From Oxalobacter formigenes (GTDB lineage Bacteria > Pseudomonadota > Gammaproteobacteria > Burkholderiales > Burkholderiaceae_D), in the NCBI RefSeq assembly GCF_002127965.1, contig NZ_CP018787.1:62001-126000 (forward strand): a stretch of DNA of 64,000 nt, given 5' to 3'. The translations under genes were made by a program, and so were the position numbers. Under the pieces are notes generated by a model that did no database searches, had not been told where the DNA came from, and saw nothing but the letters and a program-made list of their open reading frames with translations. Shown one piece after another: positions 25,113-38,853 of this stretch (position 1 is its first letter; each line of letters starts with the position of its first letter).

Positions 25113-25403
25113 ATGAAACTTCGTCCTTTGCAAGATCGTATCATTGTCAAACGCGTCGACCAGGAAAAAACCACCGCTTCCGGAATCGTCATTCCTGATA
25201 ACGCGGCAGAAAAACCTGATCAAGGCGAAGTCATCGCCGTTGGCAATGGCAAAGTACTGGAAGATGGCAAAGTTCTGCCACTCGACGTAAAAGTCGGCGA
25301 CATCGTTCTTTTCGGAAAATATTCGGGCCAGACCGTCAAGGTTGAAGGCGAAGAACTGCTCGTCATGCATGAATCCGATGTCATGGCAATTGTCCAGAAC
25401 TGA
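25113..25403 (+). CDS. groES: Co-chaperonin GroES
   Basis: GroES is the seven-membered lid of the GroEL folding chamber. The 96-residue protein starts [15 protein letters not shown] and has the mobile loop ([19 protein letters not shown]) at about residues 22-40. AAGGAAATC precedes the ATG. An in-frame upstream extension is not used: it would run into the CIRCE region. It is followed by groEL after 64 bases. Confidence 0.98.
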   Translation: MKLRPLQDRIIVKRVDQEKTTASGIVIPDNAAEKPDQGEVIAVGNGKVLEDGKVLPLDVKVGDIVLFGKYSGQTVKVEGEELLVMHESDVMAIVQN

Positions 25404-25458
25404 TCAACATGCAAAAGCCTCAAAAGGCTTTCCACAGGCATACAAACATTTAATTTAG

Positions 25459-27114
<1,656 letters not shown>

Positions 27115-27140
27115 TTCAACCTCTCAAACCCGCATTACGC

Positions 27141-27172
27141 AAAAGCCTGCAGGTTTTCCTGCAGGCTTTTTT
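27141..27172 (+). terminator. groEL terminator
   Basis: A perfect stem AAAAGCCTGCAGG / CCTGCAGGCTTTT around a TTTT loop, followed by T residues. It lies between convergent groEL and the marR gene, so it may stop both. Confidence 0.92.
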
Positions 27173-27671
27173 ACATCGTAAACGGCAACGGTTGCATTGC
27201 AAATTCTTCGTCCACCTGCTGAATGCTGTGCAAGAGAACGTCCATGGACTCACCCAGTCGCATGAGATCGTCGTCCTTCATTTGGGACAAGGCTTCCGGC
27301 AATAAGCCCCTGACGGGTTCCGGCGCTTTTTGCATCAATGATCGTCCTTTTTCGGTGAGCGTCAGGTTGACGATTCTCTGATCCGTTTCCTGACGGCTCT
27401 TGCAAATCATTTCTTTCTTTTCAAGCGCATCCAGAAGATTGCTGGCCGTCGTCTGGTGAATCGCGAGTTTTTTTGCCACTTCCCCGACACGCAGTCCGGG
27501 ACTCACATCGATTTCTTTCATGATCCAGAGCTGTGCCCCAGTCACCCCAAGCTGTTTTTCCACCCGCTGGGAATATTTCTGGGCAGCACTCACAATAATC
27601 CGGAATTTCTGAAGAATTCCCAGATGCGGGAGTTCACGTGAATGCTGTACCGATTTAGGTTTTCCGCTCAT
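27171..27671 (-). CDS. MarR-family transcriptional regulator
   Basis: A 166-residue winged-helix repressor of the MarR family. The helix-turn-helix lies at about residues 65-90 (RVGEVAKKLAIHQTTASNLL) and the wing follows with KSRQETDQRIVNLTLTEKG. I start at the ATG at 27671 (MSGKPKSVQH); the longer reading adds a hydrophobic stretch that overlaps the operator region. It is divergent from the ClC gene, with an 18-bp palindrome between them, so it probably controls that transporter and itself. The ligand is unknown. Confidence 0.88.
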   Translation of the reverse strand: MSGKPKSVQHSRELPHLGILQKFRIIVSAAQKYSQRVEKQLGVTGAQLWIMKEIDVSPGLRVGEVAKKLAIHQTTASNLLDALEKKEMICKSRQETDQRIVNLTLTEKGRSLMQKAPEPVRGLLPEALSQMKDDDLMRLGESMDVLLHSIQQVDEEFAMQPLPFTM

Positions 27672-27708
27672 TAAAAATATTGCCTTGAATAGCCAGATAA
27701 GCTTGAAA

Positions 27709-27726
27709 TATATTTGTCCAAATATA
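27709..27726. promoter_or_regulatory. Palindromic operator between marR and clc genes
   Basis: TATATTTG (27709-27716), two bases, CAAATATA (27719-27726): a perfect 8-bp inverted repeat of the size MarR dimers bind. It lies in the 87-base divergent spacer and would cover promoters in both directions. Confidence 0.7.
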
Positions 27727-27758
27727 ATAATACGCAAAACACACGATTACTAGCCATT

Positions 27759-29105
27759 ATGTCTTTCCCGCATTTCAGTCATCACCATCCGACCAAAAGG
27801 GTTATCGTTCAAAAAACCGCCCGTTACTGGCGACGTACCTGCGCATGGATACTCGCGCCAGTCCTTATCGGTCTGGCAGGCGTCGGCATGGCTGAATCGA
27901 GCAATTACGCATTCGATCTCAATCAGTGGATAGTTAATCACGTTCCCTGGGCAGCACTCTTTTACATGCCTGCCGGATTTGCACTGATCGCCTGGATCTC
28001 GAGACGTTTTTTTCCGGGTACGCAAGGTAGCGGTATTCCGCAAACAATCGCCGTCATCGACGACCCTGATCACACAAAAAAAAGCAATCTGCTTTCGATA
28101 AAAATCCTGTTCGGCAAAATAGCCATGCTGCTTGGGGGCTTGACGATCGGTGCTTCCATCGGTCGTGAAGGGCCTACCGTACAGGTTGGCGCCTCCATCA
28201 TGCACGCTTTCTATGGATATGGCACCCTGAAAACGGCTGAACAACGCCGCACTCTGGCTCTTGCAGGTGGTGCAGCCGGTATCGCAGCCGCTTTCAATAC
28301 CCCTCTGGCAGGCATTATGTTCGCCATGGAAGAACTCACCAAAAAATATGTTTTCAAAGCCCACAGTTCGACATTGTTGACGGTTATTCTTTCCGGTCTG
28401 GTCTCGATTGCCTGTGTCGGCAACTATACCTATTTCGGTAAAACTGACGCGACCATGACCTTGCTGGGTAATGTTCCGGCTGTTCTCGTATGCGGAATTG
28501 CCGGGGGGCTGATTGGCGGCCTGTTCAGCCGGATAGTCCAGATTATCTCGGTCACGCCACCTGAAAAAGTGAAACGGGTCGTACGAAGCCACCCCGTCCT
28601 TTTTGCGGCTGCCTGCGGCCTGATCGTGGCTATTCTCGGACTGATGACTGACGGCCTTGTTTACGGCACCAGCTACCAGCCTACCCGCATGACACTGGAA
28701 AGCGACACAAACGTCCTCGTCTGGTTCTATGGCATCGCCAAATTCATCGCCACGCTTGTATCGACACTAAGCGGCATTCCGGGAGGCCTGTTTGCACCGA
28801 CCTTGTCGGTTGGTGCTGGCATTGGTGACAATATCTTCGCACTGTTTCCTGGACTGGCGCCACATGGGGCCGTGATTATTCTGGTGATGGCTGCGTACCT
28901 CTCTGGGGTCACCCGGTCTCCGCTGACTTCTTTTATCATCACCATGGAGATGACAGGGAGCAGCCACATGCTGTTTTCACTGATGACGGCAGCCTTGCTC
29001 GCAAGTTATGTTTCAAAATTCGTGTCTCCCGTTCCGCTTTACCATGCTCTTGCCAAGAATTTTGAATATCCGGAACCAAAAAAAAGCGGGTCTGCGCCAT
29101 CCTGA
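27759..29105 (+). CDS. ClC-family chloride channel or H+/Cl- antiporter
   Basis: A 448-residue inner-membrane protein of the ClC family. It has the selectivity motifs GSGIPQ at 90-95 and GREGPTVQ at 135-142, with the gating glutamate at 137, and later PGGLFAPTLSVGAGIG. The C-terminal cytosolic CBS domains are absent, as in short prokaryotic forms. E. coli ClcA moves chloride in exchange for protons during acid stress; that role here is inferred. The start at 27759 is an ATG without a clear binding site. Confidence 0.9.
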   Translation: MSFPHFSHHHPTKRVIVQKTARYWRRTCAWILAPVLIGLAGVGMAESSNYAFDLNQWIVNHVPWAALFYMPAGFALIAWISRRFFPGTQGSGIPQTIAVIDDPDHTKKSNLLSIKILFGKIAMLLGGLTIGASIGREGPTVQVGASIMHAFYGYGTLKTAEQRRTLALAGGAAGIAAAFNTPLAGIMFAMEELTKKYVFKAHSSTLLTVILSGLVSIACVGNYTYFGKTDATMTLLGNVPAVLVCGIAGGLIGGLFSRIVQIISVTPPEKVKRVVRSHPVLFAAACGLIVAILGLMTDGLVYGTSYQPTRMTLESDTNVLVWFYGIAKFIATLVSTLSGIPGGLFAPTLSVGAGIGDNIFALFPGLAPHGAVIILVMAAYLSGVTRSPLTSFIITMEMTGSSHMLFSLMTAALLASYVSKFVSPVPLYHALAKNFEYPEPKKSGSAPS

Positions 29106-29112
29106 ACAAGCA

Positions 29113-29143
29113 TTAAAAAAGCCGCTTAAAGCGGCTTTTTTAA
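29113..29143. terminator. Bidirectional terminator between clc and fur
   Basis: A perfect 15-bp inverted repeat (TTAAAAAAGCCGCTT, one base, then its complement) gives T tracts on both strands. It lies between convergent genes. Confidence 0.92.
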
Positions 29144-29174
29144 TATTTCTGTCAAAAGAACGAATCTTGCCTGT

Positions 29175-29603
29175 TCACTTTTTGTGTTTGCAGTCCGGTT
29201 TTACACAGTGCCCGTAAATTGCCAGAGTATGATCGACAATCTCGAAACCATGTTTATCCGCAATTTCATGCTGTCTTTTCTCGATTTCATCATCCTGAAA
29301 CTCTTCAACCCGACCGCAATCGAGACAGACGATATGATCGTGATGCGATCCTTCATTCAATTCGAACACGGCTTTACCGGTTTCGAAATAATTTCGTGAT
29401 AATATCCCAGCCTGCTCAAATTGCGTGAGAACCCGATAAACCGTTGCCAGTCCGATTTCGAGGTTTTCCGACAGAAGCAAACGATAGACATCTTCGGCAC
29501 TCAAATGACGCACGGAATTCTTTTGAAAAATTTCAAGAATTTTCAATCTTGGGAGAGTCGCTTTAAGACCCGTTGCTTTCAATTCGGCAGGATTATTGCT
29601 CAT
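29175..29603 (-). CDS. fur: Ferric uptake regulator Fur
   Basis: Fur is the iron-sensing dimeric repressor. The 142-residue protein has an N-terminal winged helix (recognition segment [19 protein letters not shown] at about 48-66), the metal-site HHDH at 87-90, and two Cys pairs, C93/C96 and C133/C138. Its likely target in this window is the feo promoter. It is divergent from bamE, an order found in many proteobacteria. Confidence 0.97.
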   Translation of the reverse strand: MSNNPAELKATGLKATLPRLKILEIFQKNSVRHLSAEDVYRLLLSENLEIGLATVYRVLTQFEQAGILSRNYFETGKAVFELNEGSHHDHIVCLDCGRVEEFQDDEIEKRQHEIADKHGFEIVDHTLAIYGHCVKPDCKHKK

Positions 29604-29656
29604 TGTTTTGAGAATGATATGAGTTTCTGAATTGGTTCTGTATTAATATCTGCTTT

Positions 29657-29685
29657 ATCATATAGTGTTTGTTAAATCTGCTCAA
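29657..29685 (-). promoter_or_regulatory. Likely fur promoter
   Basis: Read leftwards, TTGAGC (29680-29685), 17 bases, TATGAT (29657-29662). It lies in the fur-bamE divergent spacer about 55 bases before the fur ATG. Confidence 0.6.
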
Positions 29686-29712
29686 TCATTGCTACTAGGA
29701 TCGAACTTCGTA

Positions 29713-30963
29713 ATGCATACCAAAATAGCCAGCCTGTGGCGGTTCATTCGCACACCTGTACTGCTTGCATCAACAACCGTTTTGCTGATCAGTTGTGCCT
29801 CAAAGAATCCTCTCATTGACGAAGTTGAACAGCCGGAAAATAAAAAATCTGTTGTTTCGGCAGCAACAGATGAAAAACCGGTCAAGACAATTGAAGCGGA
29901 TAAACCTGTACCGAAAACAAAACCTGCTGTTACCAGAACAGAAAACGAACCTGTTGGCGAAAACGATAACGAGCTGAACAGGCAGCCGGAAGGCATGAGA
30001 AAATGGATCAGTAAGCTGACCCCATACAAAGTCGATATCCAGCAGGGTAACTTCGTATCGTCGGAGATGCTTTCCAAACTGAAACCCGGTATGACGAAAG
30101 AGCAGGTCCGTTTTGTTCTGGGTACTCCTTTGTTGACCGACATGTTCCACGCCAACCGCTGGGACTATCTCTTCAGGCTTCAGAAACCGAACGGCGCATT
30201 GACGACAAACCGGGTAACGGTATTCTTCAAGGACAATCTGGTCGATCGCATCGTCCACGACAATTTGCCGGATGAAGCACAATATCTTTCGAATATTGCC
30301 GGCGACAAGGTTCCGACAGAAAAACAGAAGAAGAGTTCAACTGATGAGTACAAGGCATCAGAAAAGAAAGTTCCAGATGTAACTGAAACGGAAACGGTAC
30401 CGAAATCACAAAAAGAAGCCGAACTGTCCACAGCTCCGGACGAACCCGTCAGCAAGCCTGCGCCCGTAAAGACAGCTGAACCAATTGAAGTGGTTGAACC
30501 CGTCAAAACGGTTGAACCTGTCAAAGCTACCGTTCAAGCAGCTGAACCAGCCAAAACTGCAGAACCGGTTAAAATTGTCGAACCAGTCAAGACCGTAGAG
30601 CCCGTAAAGGCTGCCGAGCCTGTCAGAATGTTTGAACCGGTCAAAGTTGTTGAACCAGTTGAAACCGTTGAACCGGTCAGAGTTGTCGAACCTGTCCAGA
30701 CTCCCGCATCGGTGAACCAGCCCGTGCCTGCCAGTATTCCTGCGGAAACAGCCAATCCTTCTGTCACGACATCCGAACCTGAACCGGCACCACGCATGAA
30801 ACGTCTGGAAAGAGCGAAACCGGTTCAGGCCGATAGCACTGACGATGAAGCATCCTCTTCCCAAAATAACATAAAGACATTCGAACCTATCAGTATTCCC
30901 AGCCGGACTGGCAAAATGCTCCCGGCTTCCCCGAATGATCAGTTGATCGGAAACATTCAATGA
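29713..30963 (+). CDS. bamE: Outer-membrane assembly lipoprotein BamE with long repetitive tail
   Basis: BamE is a lipoprotein of the BAM complex that inserts beta-barrel proteins. From the ATG at 29713 the protein has 416 residues, over three times the E. coli length. A lipobox LISC puts the lipidated Cys at 28. A charged linker (29-100) leads to the BamE core at about 104-190 ([20 protein letters not shown], then RWDYLFRL and [13 protein letters not shown]). Residues 255-330 hold twelve xEPVxx hexapeptides, and a further tail follows. Divergent from fur; its last codons overlap dapB. Confidence 0.9.
   Translation: MHTKIASLWRFIRTPVLLASTTVLLISCASKNPLIDEVEQPENKKSVVSAATDEKPVKTIEADKPVPKTKPAVTRTENEPVGENDNELNRQPEGMRKWISKLTPYKVDIQQGNFVSSEMLSKLKPGMTKEQVRFVLGTPLLTDMFHANRWDYLFRLQKPNGALTTNRVTVFFKDNLVDRIVHDNLPDEAQYLSNIAGDKVPTEKQKKSSTDEYKASEKKVPDVTETETVPKSQKEAELSTAPDEPVSKPAPVKTAEPIEVVEPVKTVEPVKATVQAAEPAKTAEPVKIVEPVKTVEPVKAAEPVRMFEPVKVVEPVETVEPVRVVEPVQTPASVNQPVPASIPAETANPSVTTSEPEPAPRMKRLERAKPVQADSTDDEASSSQNNIKTFEPISIPSRTGKMLPASPNDQLIGNIQ
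30475..30702 (+). repeat. Twelve 18-base repeats coding xEPVxx hexapeptides in bamE
   Basis: The bamE reading carries units such as [24 protein letters not shown] and FEPVKV, interrupted once by TVQA. The DNA units have diverged at third positions, so this is an old or selected protein repeat, not a fresh slippage array. Confidence 0.9.
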
Positions 30964-31766
30964 GTAAAATGAAAATCGCAATTGCTGGCGCCAATGGCCG
31001 CATGGGCCATATGCTGATCGAAGCCGTCCTGAAAGCGGACGATGCCGTTTTAACCGGTGCGCTCGATGTACCGGATTCTCCCAATCTCGGCAACGACGCC
31101 GGTATGTTTCTCGGGGAGAAAACAGGAGTTACAGTTGAATCGGATATCTCCAGGGCATTGGAAGGCGCTGAATATCTCATCGATTTCACCCGTCCGGAAG
31201 GAACTCTGAAACATCTGGATTATTGCGTCAAAAACAATATCAAAATCATTATCGGCACAACAGGCTTTGATGAAGCAGGCAAGAAAACCATCGCAAAAGC
31301 AGCCGAAACCATTTCCGTGGTATTCGCGCCGAATATGAGTGTTGGCGTCAATGTGACGATGAAACTCCTCGAAATCGCTGCAAAAAACTTTGCCGAAGGT
31401 TACGACATCGAAGTGATTGAAGCCCATCATCGACACAAGGTCGACGCTCCTTCGGGAACCGCCTTGAAAATGGGCGAAGTCATTGCCAATGCCATTGGCC
31501 GCGACCTTAAAGAATGTGGAGTCTTTTCCCGGGAAGGCATCACTGGCGAACGTGATCCATCCACCATCGGATTTTCAACCATTCGTGGTGGCGATATCGT
31601 CGGTGACCATACCGTTCTTTTCGCCGGTACTGGCGAACGTATCGAAATCACTCACAAATCCGCCAGTCGCGCGACTTACGCGCAAGGCAGCCTCAGGGCA
31701 TGCCGCTTCCTCGCCGACAAGAAAAACGGCCTTTTCGACATGCAGGACGTTCTTGGCCTGAAGTAA
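30960..31766 (+). CDS. dapB: 4-hydroxy-tetrahydrodipicolinate reductase
   Basis: DapB reduces HTPA in the diaminopimelate pathway to lysine and peptidoglycan. The 268-residue protein has the nucleotide-binding [15 protein letters not shown] start and the catalytic [15 protein letters not shown] at 154-166 (His156/157, Lys160). The ATG overlaps the bamE stop by four bases (ATGA), implying coupled translation. A long hairpin follows. Confidence 0.97.
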   Translation: MSKMKIAIAGANGRMGHMLIEAVLKADDAVLTGALDVPDSPNLGNDAGMFLGEKTGVTVESDISRALEGAEYLIDFTRPEGTLKHLDYCVKNNIKIIIGTTGFDEAGKKTIAKAAETISVVFAPNMSVGVNVTMKLLEIAAKNFAEGYDIEVIEAHHRHKVDAPSGTALKMGEVIANAIGRDLKECGVFSREGITGERDPSTIGFSTIRGGDIVGDHTVLFAGTGERIEITHKSASRATYAQGSLRACRFLADKKNGLFDMQDVLGLK

Positions 31767-31782
31767 TACTCCATACCGTTCC

Positions 31783-31818
31783 CCCTCATTTCCGGAATAC
31801 GTTTTGCGGAAATGAGGG
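31783..31818. other. 12-bp hairpin after dapB
   Basis: CCCTCATTTCCG (31783-31794) and CGGAAATGAGGG (31807-31818) are perfectly complementary with a 12-base loop. No T tract follows on either strand. The rest of the 190-base dapB-leuS spacer shows no gene; it presumably holds the leuS promoter. Confidence 0.6.
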
Positions 31819-31935
31819 AAATAAAAAGCATATTTTCAACGGAATGACGTGAATGCCATGTAAATATCCCGGAATGAGTGGCATATCGTGCTACTCGTAT
31901 TATCATATGATCTTCCGTCAAAAACCGAACGTTAA

Positions 31936-34599
<2,664 letters not shown>

Positions 34600-34630
34600 A
34601 ATATTGATTTACTTTCAAATGGAAGCCGAA

Positions 34631-35230
34631 ATGAAATATAAACGTTTATACAACTGGATATTTCTGCTCTTTGCAACCACGTTATTGGTTGCATGTGGCT
34701 TTCATTTAAGAGGGACGAATGGCATAGGCGGCGATCAGCTTTCTTTTTCAAGCATTTATATCGACTTTCCTGCTGATTCCCAGACATCTGCACGTCTCAA
34801 ACGACTGATCAAAGGCATGAAGCTGACGAAGTTAGCCAATAATCCCAAAGAGGCTGAAGTTATCTTGTCAGCTATCTCTGAAAAGAAAAACAAGGATTAT
34901 CTTTCCCTGAATGCCCAGGGACGTGTACGTGAGTATTCACTGGATTACATACTGGAATTCACCGCCAGAACTCCACAAGGGAAAATCCTGATCGAACCAA
35001 CCAAGTTGGCTCTTCGCCGGACAATGACGTACAACGATAATGAAGCCCTGTCCAAGGAAAATGAAGAACTGATGCTTTACAAGGACATGCAATTCGATAT
35101 GGCTCATCAGCTTTTAAGAAGATTGTCGGCCATTAAAATGTCAGCCATTAACGGGTCTGAAGATCAGACAACAGAAAACACAACCAGTCTGGACAGGCAA
35201 CCTGAACATCAACCCGGAACGCCTGATTAA
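34631..35230 (+). CDS. lptE: LPS-assembly lipoprotein LptE
   Basis: LptE is the outer-membrane lipoprotein that plugs LptD for lipopolysaccharide export. The 199-residue protein has a signal peptide with lipobox LVAC (lipidated Cys22) followed by GFHLRGTNG, the family hallmark. I start at the ATG at 34631, with GGAAG five bases ahead. It lies between leuS and holA, the conserved order. Confidence 0.92.
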   Translation: MKYKRLYNWIFLLFATTLLVACGFHLRGTNGIGGDQLSFSSIYIDFPADSQTSARLKRLIKGMKLTKLANNPKEAEVILSAISEKKNKDYLSLNAQGRVREYSLDYILEFTARTPQGKILIEPTKLALRRTMTYNDNEALSKENEELMLYKDMQFDMAHQLLRRLSAIKMSAINGSEDQTTENTTSLDRQPEHQPGTPD

Positions 35231-35235
35231 CGTTT

Positions 35236-36246
35236 ATGTTTCTGAAATACGAAGCCTTAGAGTCTCACCTTCAGAAAGAACTGGCCCCTTTGTATATACT
35301 GACAGGGGATGAGCATCTTTTGGCGCTCGAAGCGGCCGATAGGATACGGCATGCCGCCAGAACCCGCGATTTTACCGAGCGTGAGGTCTTGACGGTCGAA
35401 CGCAGTTTCAAGTGGGGCCAGCTTCAGGCGACGAACAACGCCATGTCGCTTTTCGGAGACAAGAAACTGATCGAATTGCGTATTCCGACCGGCCGTCCCG
35501 GTAAAGAAGGGAGCACAGCTTTACAGGAATACGTCGCCGGACTGAATCCCGACAATATCACCCTGATTACCTTGCCGAAGCTTGACTGGACAACCCAGAA
35601 GTCCGCATGGGTTTCTGCCTTGCAAAAGCATGGCATTTATATAGACGTTCCGACAATCGACTTGTCCCGTCTGGGAAACTGGATTTCCTCACGCCTTGCA
35701 AAACAGAAACAGTCCATTGACAGAGAGGGCATCGACTTTCTTGTCAACCGGGTGGAAGGCAATCTTCTGGCAGCGCATCAGGAAATCCAGAAACTGGCAC
35801 TCCTGTTCCCGGAAGGGAAGTTGAGTTTCGAACAGGTTTGCAGCTCTGTATTGAATGTCGCACGATATGACGTTTTCAAGCTGACCGAAGCGATGCTGGG
35901 AGGCAATCGCACCCGTTTCATCAAAATGGTCGAAGGCCTGAAAGGGGAAGGTGAACCGCTTCCGCTGATACTCTGGACGGTAACAGATGAGATCAGGACT
36001 CTTTTGAAATGCAAAATGGCTCTGGAAGAAGGACAGGCGTTTGCCTCTGTTTCAAAAAGCCTGCGTTTGAGAGGACCGCGCGAAAGATTCATCCAGTCGA
36101 CTGTAAACAGGCTGGACAAAAACAACTTGCAGAAAGCTTTACAGCAAACGGCACAAATCGATAAGATCATCAAGGGATTGCGTTCCGATTCCATGATGGA
36201 CGATGCATGGGATGCCCTGACCCAGCTGGGCCTTTCCATAGCATAA
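35236..36246 (+). CDS. holA: DNA polymerase III subunit delta
   Basis: The delta subunit opens the sliding clamp as part of the clamp-loader complex. The 336-residue protein has the usual start (YILTGDEHLLALEAADRIR) and the DNRWDALTQLG-like end (DDAWDALTQLGLSI). It begins 5 bases after the lptE stop, so the two are co-transcribed. Confidence 0.95.
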   Translation: MFLKYEALESHLQKELAPLYILTGDEHLLALEAADRIRHAARTRDFTEREVLTVERSFKWGQLQATNNAMSLFGDKKLIELRIPTGRPGKEGSTALQEYVAGLNPDNITLITLPKLDWTTQKSAWVSALQKHGIYIDVPTIDLSRLGNWISSRLAKQKQSIDREGIDFLVNRVEGNLLAAHQEIQKLALLFPEGKLSFEQVCSSVLNVARYDVFKLTEAMLGGNRTRFIKMVEGLKGEGEPLPLILWTVTDEIRTLLKCKMALEEGQAFASVSKSLRLRGPRERFIQSTVNRLDKNNLQKALQQTAQIDKIIKGLRSDSMMDDAWDALTQLGLSIA

Positions 36247-36262
36247 ACTTGAACTGAAACCG

Positions 36263-36288
36263 GGGGAATGTTAACGTTGTCATTCCCC
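36263..36288. other. Hairpin between holA and proA
   Basis: An 8-bp stem GGGGAATG/CATTCCCC with a 10-base loop, no T tract. It may slow degradation of the holA mRNA or act with Rho. Confidence 0.45.
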
Positions 36289-36308
36289 GAGATAAGCGAT
36301 TGACGACG

Positions 36309-37574
36309 ATGGAAATCAAAAGTTACATGACCCGGATCGGACAACAGGCCCGGGAAGCGGCCAGCCTGATGGCAAAAGCCGATACGGCGACCAAGAACAG
36401 GGCTTTGCTGTTTATTGCACAGGCAATACGCCGGGAAGTTGCCCTTTTGCGCGCGGCGAACCTGAAAGATCTCGATATCGCAAAAGACAATGGCCTTGAA
36501 GCGGCACTTCTGGATCGGCTGACCTTATCCGACAAAGCAATCGAAACAATGGCAACCGGCCTTGAACAGATTGCGTCTCTCGACGACCCGATCGGGGCCA
36601 TTTCAAATCTTAAACTGCTTCCATCTGGTATTCAGGTCGGACAAATGCGTGTGCCTTTGGGTGTTATCGGTATCATTTACGAAGCCCGCCCGAACGTAAC
36701 GGTCGATGCGGCAGGCTTGTGCATCAAGAGCGGTAACGCCACCATCCTGCGGGGCGGTTCTGAAGCCATTCACTGCAATCAGGTTCTTGCCGGTCTGGTC
36801 AGGGAAGGCCTTGCCAAGGCCGGACTGCCCGAACAGGCTGTCCAGGTTGTCGAAACGACTGACCGTACCGCAGTGGGCGAACTGATTACGATGACGGAAT
36901 ACGTCGATGTTATTGTTCCCCGTGGCGGAAAGGGATTGATTGAGCGGCTCATGCGCGAATCTAAAATCCCGATGATCAAACATCTGGATGGCATCTGCCA
37001 CATTTATATCGATGACAGCGCAGACCTCGACAAGGCGGTTGAAATCGGTTTCAACGCCAAATGCCAGCGTTATGGAACCTGCAATACCATGGAAACGCTT
37101 CTGGTATCGGAAAACGTCGCTGCCGATGTCTTGCCGCTTCTGGCAACGCGCTATCGTGACGAAGAAGTTGAACTGCGATGTGACGAAAAGGCATTCCAGA
37201 TATTGGGCGCTTATCCTTATCTCGCCAAAGCATCGGAAGAGGACTGGCAAACGGAATATCTCGCCCCGATACTGGCTGTCCGCGTTGTCAGCGGTCTGGA
37301 TGAAGCCATCGCTCATATCAACCGTTACTCATCCAAGCATACCGACGCCATCATTACGGAAGACTACAGCCATTCACTCCGCTTTTTGCGCGAGGTGGAT
37401 TCGTCTTCCGTCATGATCAATGCATCCACACGCTTTGCCGACGGTTTTGAATACGGTCTCGGCGCGGAAATCGGTATTTCCAACGACAAGCTGCATGCAC
37501 GTGGCCCGGTCGGTCTTGAAGGATTGACCTCACTGAAATATGTCGTTTTCGGACATGGCGAAATACGAAAATAA
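36309..37574 (+). CDS. proA: Glutamate-5-semialdehyde dehydrogenase (gamma-glutamyl phosphate reductase)
   Basis: ProA makes glutamate semialdehyde, the second step of proline synthesis. The 421-residue protein has the catalytic Cys258 in [11 protein letters not shown] and the conserved [20 protein letters not shown] segment. The start at 36309 is an ATG; an in-frame TTG lies three codons upstream and another ATG six codons down. It closes the leuS-lptE-holA-proA series. Confidence 0.96.
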   Translation: MEIKSYMTRIGQQAREAASLMAKADTATKNRALLFIAQAIRREVALLRAANLKDLDIAKDNGLEAALLDRLTLSDKAIETMATGLEQIASLDDPIGAISNLKLLPSGIQVGQMRVPLGVIGIIYEARPNVTVDAAGLCIKSGNATILRGGSEAIHCNQVLAGLVREGLAKAGLPEQAVQVVETTDRTAVGELITMTEYVDVIVPRGGKGLIERLMRESKIPMIKHLDGICHIYIDDSADLDKAVEIGFNAKCQRYGTCNTMETLLVSENVAADVLPLLATRYRDEEVELRCDEKAFQILGAYPYLAKASEEDWQTEYLAPILAVRVVSGLDEAIAHINRYSSKHTDAIITEDYSHSLRFLREVDSSSVMINASTRFADGFEYGLGAEIGISNDKLHARGPVGLEGLTSLKYVVFGHGEIRK

Positions 37575-37610
37575 TTTTTTAAAAACAATTACGGTCAAAA
37601 GGTAACCTGT

Positions 37611-38834
37611 ATGTCTACGAGCTACTCCTATTTCTGTCCATGCCCGAGAGGCATGGAAGACGCTCTCGCTGAAGAACTGAAAGAAATCGCTGAAAAAAGC
37701 AAGACGCTGGCGATTCACCAGACCATTCCGGGTGGTGTCCATTGTTCTGGAATGATTGAAGATTGCTGGCTGATCAATCTGTATTCCCGTATCGCTTCAC
37801 GTGTTTTGCTCAGGATTGCACAATCGAGCTACAAGAGCGAAGAAGACATTTACCGGCTGGCAGTCAAACAGCCCTGGGAAAGCTGGTTCGACGTCCAGAA
37901 TACCTTGCGTATCGATATAACAGCCATCAAATCACCTTTAAAAAGCCTGAATTTCACGACGCTGCGCATCAAGGACGGGGTCGTCGACCGTTTTCGAAGC
38001 CAGAACGGCATTAGGCCATCCATCAACACACATGCGCCGGATATCCGGATCGCCGGGTTTCTCGATGCCCATAACGTCACTCTTTATCTGGATACGTCCG
38101 GTGAAGCGCTCTTCAAGCGCGGCTGGCGACTTGAAACGGGTGACGCGCCTTTACGAGAAAATCTGGCTGCCGGCCTGTTGAGAATATCGGGCTGGAAACC
38201 GGGTATCCCTCTACTCGACCCGATGTGTGGTTCCGGGACTATCCTGATTGAAGCCGCCCGGATGATGATGGGCATTCCTCCGGGATACAAACGGTCTTTT
38301 TCGTTTGAAAAACTCAGCAACTTCGATGCTGCAAAATGGAAAGCACTGAAAGATGCCGTCAAGGTGAATCCGGTGCCGGATAACCCGATGATATATGGAA
38401 GCGACATTTCCGGCGACATGCTGACCATGACCCGTCATAATCTGCAGGAAGCGGGCGTTCCTTTCGACATTCCGCTGCATCAGATCGAAGCGCAGGAAAT
38501 CAAAATGCCGGTCGACAAACCGGGCATTATCCTGACTAATCCACCGTATGGCGAACGTATCGGCGTGCGCGGCAACCGCAATCTTGAAGCCGACGAGCTC
38601 GCCAGCCAGTTCTATCAGGCTTTGGGTACCACCCTGAAACAGCGATTCCCGAACTGGTCAGTTTTCCTGTTTACCGCAGACCTGTCTGTCCCGAAAATGC
38701 TTCGTCTGAAAGAAGCCCGGAAGACACCGTTTTATAATGGCCCTATTGAATGCCGCCTGTTCCGCTTCGATATGGTTGCCGGTTCGAACCGGCCACGCCA
38801 GTCCAGAACGTTCAGGTCAGAAGATCAGAAATAA
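37611..38834 (+). CDS. THUMP-domain class I methyltransferase, RlmL N-terminal type
   Basis: Probably methylates 23S rRNA guanine (the m2G2445 activity of E. coli RlmL). The 407-residue protein has an N-terminal ferredoxin-like/THUMP part, then LDPMCGSGTILIEAA (SAM binding) near 199-213 and the N6/N2-methylase motif NPPYGER at 310-316. E. coli RlmL has a second methyltransferase domain (RlmK), absent here, so the half-length form is expected for this lineage. It precedes the pab genes by 19 bases. Confidence 0.88.
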   Translation: MSTSYSYFCPCPRGMEDALAEELKEIAEKSKTLAIHQTIPGGVHCSGMIEDCWLINLYSRIASRVLLRIAQSSYKSEEDIYRLAVKQPWESWFDVQNTLRIDITAIKSPLKSLNFTTLRIKDGVVDRFRSQNGIRPSINTHAPDIRIAGFLDAHNVTLYLDTSGEALFKRGWRLETGDAPLRENLAAGLLRISGWKPGIPLLDPMCGSGTILIEAARMMMGIPPGYKRSFSFEKLSNFDAAKWKALKDAVKVNPVPDNPMIYGSDISGDMLTMTRHNLQEAGVPFDIPLHQIEAQEIKMPVDKPGIILTNPPYGERIGVRGNRNLEADELASQFYQALGTTLKQRFPNWSVFLFTADLSVPKMLRLKEARKTPFYNGPIECRLFRFDMVAGSNRPRQSRTFRSEDQK

Positions 38835-38853
38835 TGTGATGGTCGAGGCGTAA

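Noticed and set aside
29590..29612. Possible Fur box for fur autoregulation
   Set aside because: TGAGAATG matches one half-site but the other half matches poorly.
30475..30702. Regular repeats that could suggest a CRISPR array
   Set aside because: They are in frame within bamE, spaced every 18 bases, diverged at third positions and have no unique spacers.
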